This document shows, one piece after another, positions 59,691-64,000 of a DNA stretch of 64,000 bases. The notes below the pieces were generated by a model. That model was not told the origin of the DNA and did no database searches. It saw only the letters and a program-made list of their open reading frames with translations. Position 1 is the first letter of the stretch. Each line of letters begins with the position of its first letter. A program made the translations under genes and the position numbers. This DNA is from Welwitschia mirabilis (lineage: Eukaryota > Gnetophyta > Gnetopsida > Welwitschiales), in assembly GCA_051453625.1 (NCBI GenBank), contig JBOZIK010000001.1, positions 260,632,319 to 260,696,318 of the forward strand, written 5' to 3'.

Positions 59691-60870
59691 TGGAGCCTAT
59701 AACACCCCTTGCACATGTGTCTCTATGGGAGTTTGGTACTCCCCTTGATCCTGTGAATCATATCTAGAAGACTCCTCTAAAGACTTATTTTCTACTTTTC
59801 TACTTGAGTTATACCTAATATCAAATGGAGCTAATGATTCTACTTCTTCTTCTACATTTGATTCCTCTTTTGACTCTATCCATGTAAGAGTCCTCATAGA
59901 TTCCCAACTCTCTATTAGTGCTTAGACTTCACTTTTTATGGATCTATGTTTTTTTACCCTTATAATGTTTCTTCCAATCTTTTCAATAATTTTTGCAATT
60001 ATATTTAGTACATTTTTCACTAAGGAAGAGTNNNNNNNNNNNNNNNNNNNNNNNNNNNNNNNNNNNNNNNNNNNNNNNNNNNNNNNNNNNNNNNNNNNNN
60101 NNNNNNNNNNNNNNNNNNNNNNNNNNNNNNNTTCTTCCAATCTTTTCAATAATTTTTGTAATTATATTTAGTACATTTTTCACTAAGGAAGAGTTGTGAG
60201 TAGCAGTGAAAAAAGATATCTACATCTATGGTGTCTTTCTTCTTGTTCCCTCATCTAGTGTACAACTGCTCTCCTTTTCTTACTAAATTTTACCAATGAT
60301 TTCTTTCTTTTAATAGATAAGGTTAACTTGTGATGTTGAGATATTTGCACTACTGATGATTAGGCTGATAAGACATTCATGATCCAAAGTCCGTCCCTTA
60401 TGAAATAAAGAAATGATATTCGTACATTAAAAAAATCCAAAATATATCTAAAAATCTATGAGTAAATAAAATACAATGAAGGTCTTTATCAATTTTCAAT
60501 AGCTAGAGATGCCTCCTCTAACTAAAATGTTACAAAATGTTATCTGACTAAGAATAGAGGTATCAGGTGTTATGTCTTTTCTCTCAATTTCTTTAAGAAA
60601 ATCCATTCTATGATGCCTAAATAAAACATTGCTCATTTGATGCTGAAATACATTGACAATTCTAGAACTAAATATTTCTATAAATGAATTACTATAAAAT
60701 TGTAAAACATTTGTATCATCTATGCTAGGCAATGAATTGATACAACTCAAAACAATATGTAAGTTTATGCCTTTAACCTATGTTTGGAATGCACTAGTGC
60801 TATCATCAATTTAATGAATGTTTGTATAAAATTCCCTTATCACTGAATTAGAAATGAACTACAAAAGTTG
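59691..60870 (-). pseudogene. Element D extra 3' ORF ('plant transposon protein'-like)
   Basis: Minus-strand frame: FISNSVIREFYTNIH, stop, IDDSTSAFQT, stop, VKGINLHIVLSCINSLPS (60860-60730). It then continues open to 60496 with SNSFIEIFSSRIVN. The FYTNI..IDDST phrase is shared with element B. A second stretch (59897-59697) is acidic (SKEESNVEEEVESLAPFD). The 100-N gap at 60032-60131 is flanked by the same ~63-bp sequence on both sides, an apparent assembly overlap. Function unknown. Confidence 0.6.
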
Positions 60871-61370
60871 AAAAATTATTTCTTAATTAAACTAAATAAA
60901 GTAGCTCATAAGCTATTCTTTGCACACCTTCTATAAACCAAGAGTTATCTTTGTAATAATGGAGTTTCTTGACCATGCCTTAAATCTTTTTTGTGATGTC
61001 TCATGATAAAACTGAGGTTCATATTATGATCTAGTTTATTTTGAGGCTTGTTCTTTTCCTTTGGAGGTTCATGTTGCCTTTGTTCTTACCAAAAGAAGAA
61101 ACTAATAAAAGATCAATTAAAATGAAAAGAAAATATGGAAAAATATCCATTTGTTTAAAAAAATACTCTATTCTCACATGCTGTTGAGATTTCTCACAAA
61201 TCTAAGAGATCTAGCTATAGAAATCTAAGAAAATGAAGTTTGAAAATCACCTAAGAGAAACATGTGTTGAGAAGGAGTCTTAAAAATAGGATTTGGTGGT
61301 TACTTTAATTATTAAAAAGGGTTAAAACCATAGATTTTTACATGTTTTTATTTCTATAATAGTATAGTTT
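60871..61370 (-). other. Element D, start of extra ORF and upstream spacer
   Basis: Weak coding traces on the minus strand (Lys-rich KKKIKNK/NLQRKRT-like near 61060) suggest the decayed N-terminus of the extra ORF. The part near 61310 aligns with the B spacer near 35690 (GGGTTTTAACCC). Confidence 0.45.
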
Positions 61371-61626
61371 AGACATCTACAAATTTTAAGATGTCTTAAA
61401 TGTAGAAAGTAGATGTCTATAAATTTTAAGACATCTATTGTTAAAACATTTTTAGTACATTTTCTTACTATAGAGATGTCTACAAAATGTAAGACATCTA
61501 ATTCAAAAAATTAAAATGACATGCCTATTATTTTAAGATGTTTTTAAAAATTAAGACTTTTGATCTCAAGACATCTAAAAATTTCAAGATGTCTTTAACA
61601 GAGATGTCCACAAAATGAAGATGTTT
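61371..61626. repeat. Array of inverted 8-mer modules in element D spacer
   Basis: Perfect pairs of AGACATCT and AGATGTCT lie at 61371-61396, 61411-61436, 61474-61499 and 61569-61594, each with a 10-nt spacer. Decayed pairs lie near 61518-61543 and 61602-61626. Both orders (AGACATCT first or AGATGTCT first) occur, and each can form an 8-bp stem; the second extends to 9 bp. Confidence 0.92.
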
Positions 61627-61799
61627 ATAATAAAATTTCTAGAATTTTTTAAAAGAAATGACAACTATTGTAACCATAAGAATAATAATTTGAGAAGATA
61701 AAAATCATACAAATAATCTAACTTTGAATTATACAACTACATCTAATCATAATCTCAACTCATAAGATAAATGCAATGAAGTTAAGATGTTAAAGATGT

Positions 61800-62595
61800 T
61801 ACTTGTTTACTTATCTGATTGGGTAAGGCTCAATCCTATTAAAAACTTAATCATTATTGCATTGTGTTGTAACATAATTGTTATGCCTTGAATGACTACA
61901 TATGTAATATATGTGTTATTTCTTTGATTTGAGATCTAATTTAGCTCTAGGTATCCAAACTTTTTTTATTCTGCACAAAATGATATATCAATCTATCATG
62001 CCTCTTGGCATTATTAGTGTAGCATTTATCTTTAAATTTTATTAAACATCTATATTGATAATAACTTCTACAATGATAATGAAAGCAAATGATGTTAGTT
62101 GTATATGCCAAGTGCCCATACCTTGGTCTGTAATTCCACCTTTCAAATAGAGGAACTGAGTGGTAGTTATCACTTTATTGTGTCTTAAAACACTCTTATC
62201 ATTTGGATTTCTAATTTGTTTGAGCATGATATTCAAAGTTTCTTTATCATATGTAAATTTTTCAATGGTTTTCTTTAAATCTAAAAGCTCTTATCTTACA
62301 TTCTCTAAAACACACATCAGTCTATTAACCTTAGCTTTAAAAGCTAAGTTCTTAATGGATAATGTACTACAAGCATTCTTTTCTTACTCAAATGCCTTAT
62401 TGTGAATATTAACTAATGTTTTCATCTTTGTACATAATCTTTGAAAATTAATAAATTCTTTAGAAATACTCATATCTATGTAATCCTCCATATCTAAATC
62501 ATGCTCATCTTCCGAATCATCGCATTCATCTTGAGTATGTACTATAACCATTATAAAGGCCTTAAATTGATAAGTTGAAAATATTCATAAAATTG
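61800..62595 (-). pseudogene. Element D gag C-terminal part, joined to the pol end
   Basis: Minus strand from about 62590: FKAFIMVIVHTQDECDDSED and EHDLDMEDYIDMSISKEFIN, then a coiled-coil stretch (KTIEKFTYDKETLNIMLKQI) and NYRPRYGHLAYTTN. A decayed knuckle CFHYHCRS follows near 62095-62070, then KKVWIPRAKL (~61960). This is the SIRE gag C-terminus in order. Immediately after, at about 61830, sequence matching the B region just behind RNase H begins (ACTCAACTCATAAG complement). Protease, integrase, RT and RNase H are therefore deleted. Confidence 0.75.
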
Positions 62596-64000
62596 AATCT
62601 CTAATACGAAATTGTAACACCCTGAATTTCTTATGTTGAAAAATCCCCATAAACTTTAATGCTCTGATATCAAAATGTAATGTCCAAAAGTTACACCATT
62701 GNNNNNNNNNNNNNNNNNNNNNNNNNNNNNNNNNNNNNNNNNNNNNNNNNNNNNNNNNNNNNNNNNNNNNNNNNNNNNNNNNNNNNNNNNNNNNNNNNNN
62801 NNNNNNNNNNNNNNNNNNNNNNNNNNNNNNNNNNNNNNNNNNNNNNNNNNNNNNNNNNNNNNNNNNNNNNNNNNNNNNNNNNNNNNNNNNNNNNNNNNNN
62901 NNNNNNNNNNNNNNNNNNNNNNNNNNNNNNNNNNNNNNNNNNNNNNNNNNNNNNNNNNNNNNNNNNNNNNNNNNNNNNNNNNNNNNNNNNNNNNNNNNNN
63001 NNNNNNNNNNNNNNNNNNNNNNNNNNNNNNNNNNNNNNNNNNNNNNNNNNNNNNNNNNNNNNNNNNNNNNNNNNNNNNNNNNNNNNNNNNNNNNNNNNNN
63101 NNNNNNNNNNNNNNNNNNNNNNNNNNNNNNNNNNNNNNNNNNNNNNNNNNNNNNNNNNNNNNNNNNNNNNNNNNNNNNNNNNNNNNNNNNNNNNNNNNNN
63201 NNNNNNNNNNNNNNNNNNNNNNNNNNNNNNNNNNNNNNNNNNNNNNNNNNNNNNNNNNNNNNNNNNNNNNNNNNNNNNNNNNNNNNNNNNNNNNNNNNNN
63301 NNNNNNNNNNNNNNNNNNNNNNNNNNNNNNNNNNNNNNNNNNNNNNNNNNNNNNNNNNNNNNNNNNNNNNNNNNNNNNNNNNNNNNNNNNNNNNNNNNNN
63401 NNNNNNNNNNNNNNNNNNNNNNNNNNNNTCTAATAAAATTGTATAATATGCAATTTAATTTAATTATTAAATAAAATTACTTAATTTATTTAGTCTGTAT
63501 AAAATTACTTAATTTATTTAGTCTGTTTTACGTTATTCATTCATTAAATGGCACTAGTAATTTCAAACATTTGCAAATGGTAAAATTGAATGTGGTTTTG
63601 ATTGTAAACACCTAATTTTTACCTGGATTAAGCTCAAATCCATAAAATAACATTTCAGAAGTTACATTCAAGNNNNNNNNNNNNNNNNNNNNNNNNNNNN
63701 NNNNNNNNNNNNNNNNNNNNNNNNNNNNNNNNNNNNNNNNNNNNNNNNNNNNNNNNNNNNNNNNNNNNNNNNAAAATAACATTTCAGAAGTTACATTCAA
63801 GCCATTTTTACATTTTTTAAAAACATAAGAATTCAAAATAGTAAAACAAAATGTTAGAAAATGATAAAACAGACTCTGTTTTTGACTGGAAACACGTAGG
63901 TTTTACCTTAAAGGGTATGGATTAAGCTTATTTTTATAAAAATACCATTTAAAAGTTACGTTTTGAGACCTTAAACTTTTATAAAACAAAAAGATGGTTG
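62596..64000 (-). mobile_element. Edge of another LTR element (minus strand), mostly gap
   Basis: GCTCTGATATCA near 62663-62674 is, on the minus strand, TGATATCAGAGC, one base from the initiator-Met PBS. TGTAATGTCC follows, which reads ...GGACATTACA, an LTR end in CA. TGTAACACCCTGAATTTC at 62613 also has the look of a plant LTR terminus. To the right stand a 727-N gap (62702-63428), a 27-bp direct duplication (63472-63525) and two diverged ~270-bp repeats (63590-63840 and 63870-64000, around TTTACCTGGATTAAGCT / GGTATGGATTAAGCT). The 100-N gap at 63673-63772 has duplicated ~29-bp flanks. Confidence 0.45.
63472..63525. repeat. 27-bp direct duplication
   Basis: ATAAAATTACTTAATTTATT plus TAGTCTG occurs twice in tandem with no mismatch, indicating recent slippage. 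Confidence 0.9.

Overview
The window is plant nuclear heterochromatin. It is very AT-rich and CpG-poor, has no intact gene, and consists of nested, decayed transposable elements: Ty1/copia elements of SIRE/Maximus type with long LTRs, Ty3/gypsy elements of Athila type, and one large En/Spm-type CACTA DNA transposon. Fourteen runs of N interrupt it. I saw no bacterial genes, rRNA, convincing tRNA gene or CRISPR array. All reading frames belong to broken retroelement genes or broken pieces of host genes. Many of the stops fit C-to-T or G-to-A decay, such as Trp or Gln codons turned into stops.

Layout. 0.6-1.83 kb: a hierarchical 20-bp tandem repeat beside a minus-strand primer binding site (PBS). 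2.35-3.05 kb: the end of a gypsy integrase. 5.25-6.48 kb: an unrecognised degenerate reading frame. 8.5-9.75 kb: a 91-bp tandem repeat. 14.4-16.5 kb: copia remnant A. 16.57-17.12 kb: a CpG-rich island with an unknown cysteine-rich reading frame, then a G-quadruplex motif. 17.6-37.5 kb: SIRE-like element B (plus strand). Its 5' LTR is split by an 11-kb CACTA element (18858-29864) with matching terminal inverted repeats and a 3-bp AAG target duplication. 37.2-44.2 kb: SIRE-like element C, whose 5' LTR is fused to the start of the B 3' LTR. 47.2-57.3 kb: a tandem Athila array (internal-LTR-internal-LTR) with no visible reverse transcriptase or integrase. 57.3-62.6 kb: SIRE-like element D (minus strand), with no visible pol core. 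62.6-64 kb: the edge of another LTR element.

The most notable object is the CACTA element. I see no transposase in it, but on one strand it carries broken, intron-containing pieces of three unrelated host genes: importin alpha (ARM repeats), a GDSL esterase/lipase, and an EDR1/CTR1-like Raf-type kinase regulatory domain. The GDSL piece is bracketed by two direct copies of a copia gag-like segment. This is the pattern of a gene-capturing (Pack-type) CACTA element.

The second notable pattern is a repeated module: two complementary 8-mers, AGACATCT and AGATGTCT, always 10 nt apart. It recurs in the LTRs and 3' spacers of SIRE-like elements B and D. A longer-spaced version occurs in C.
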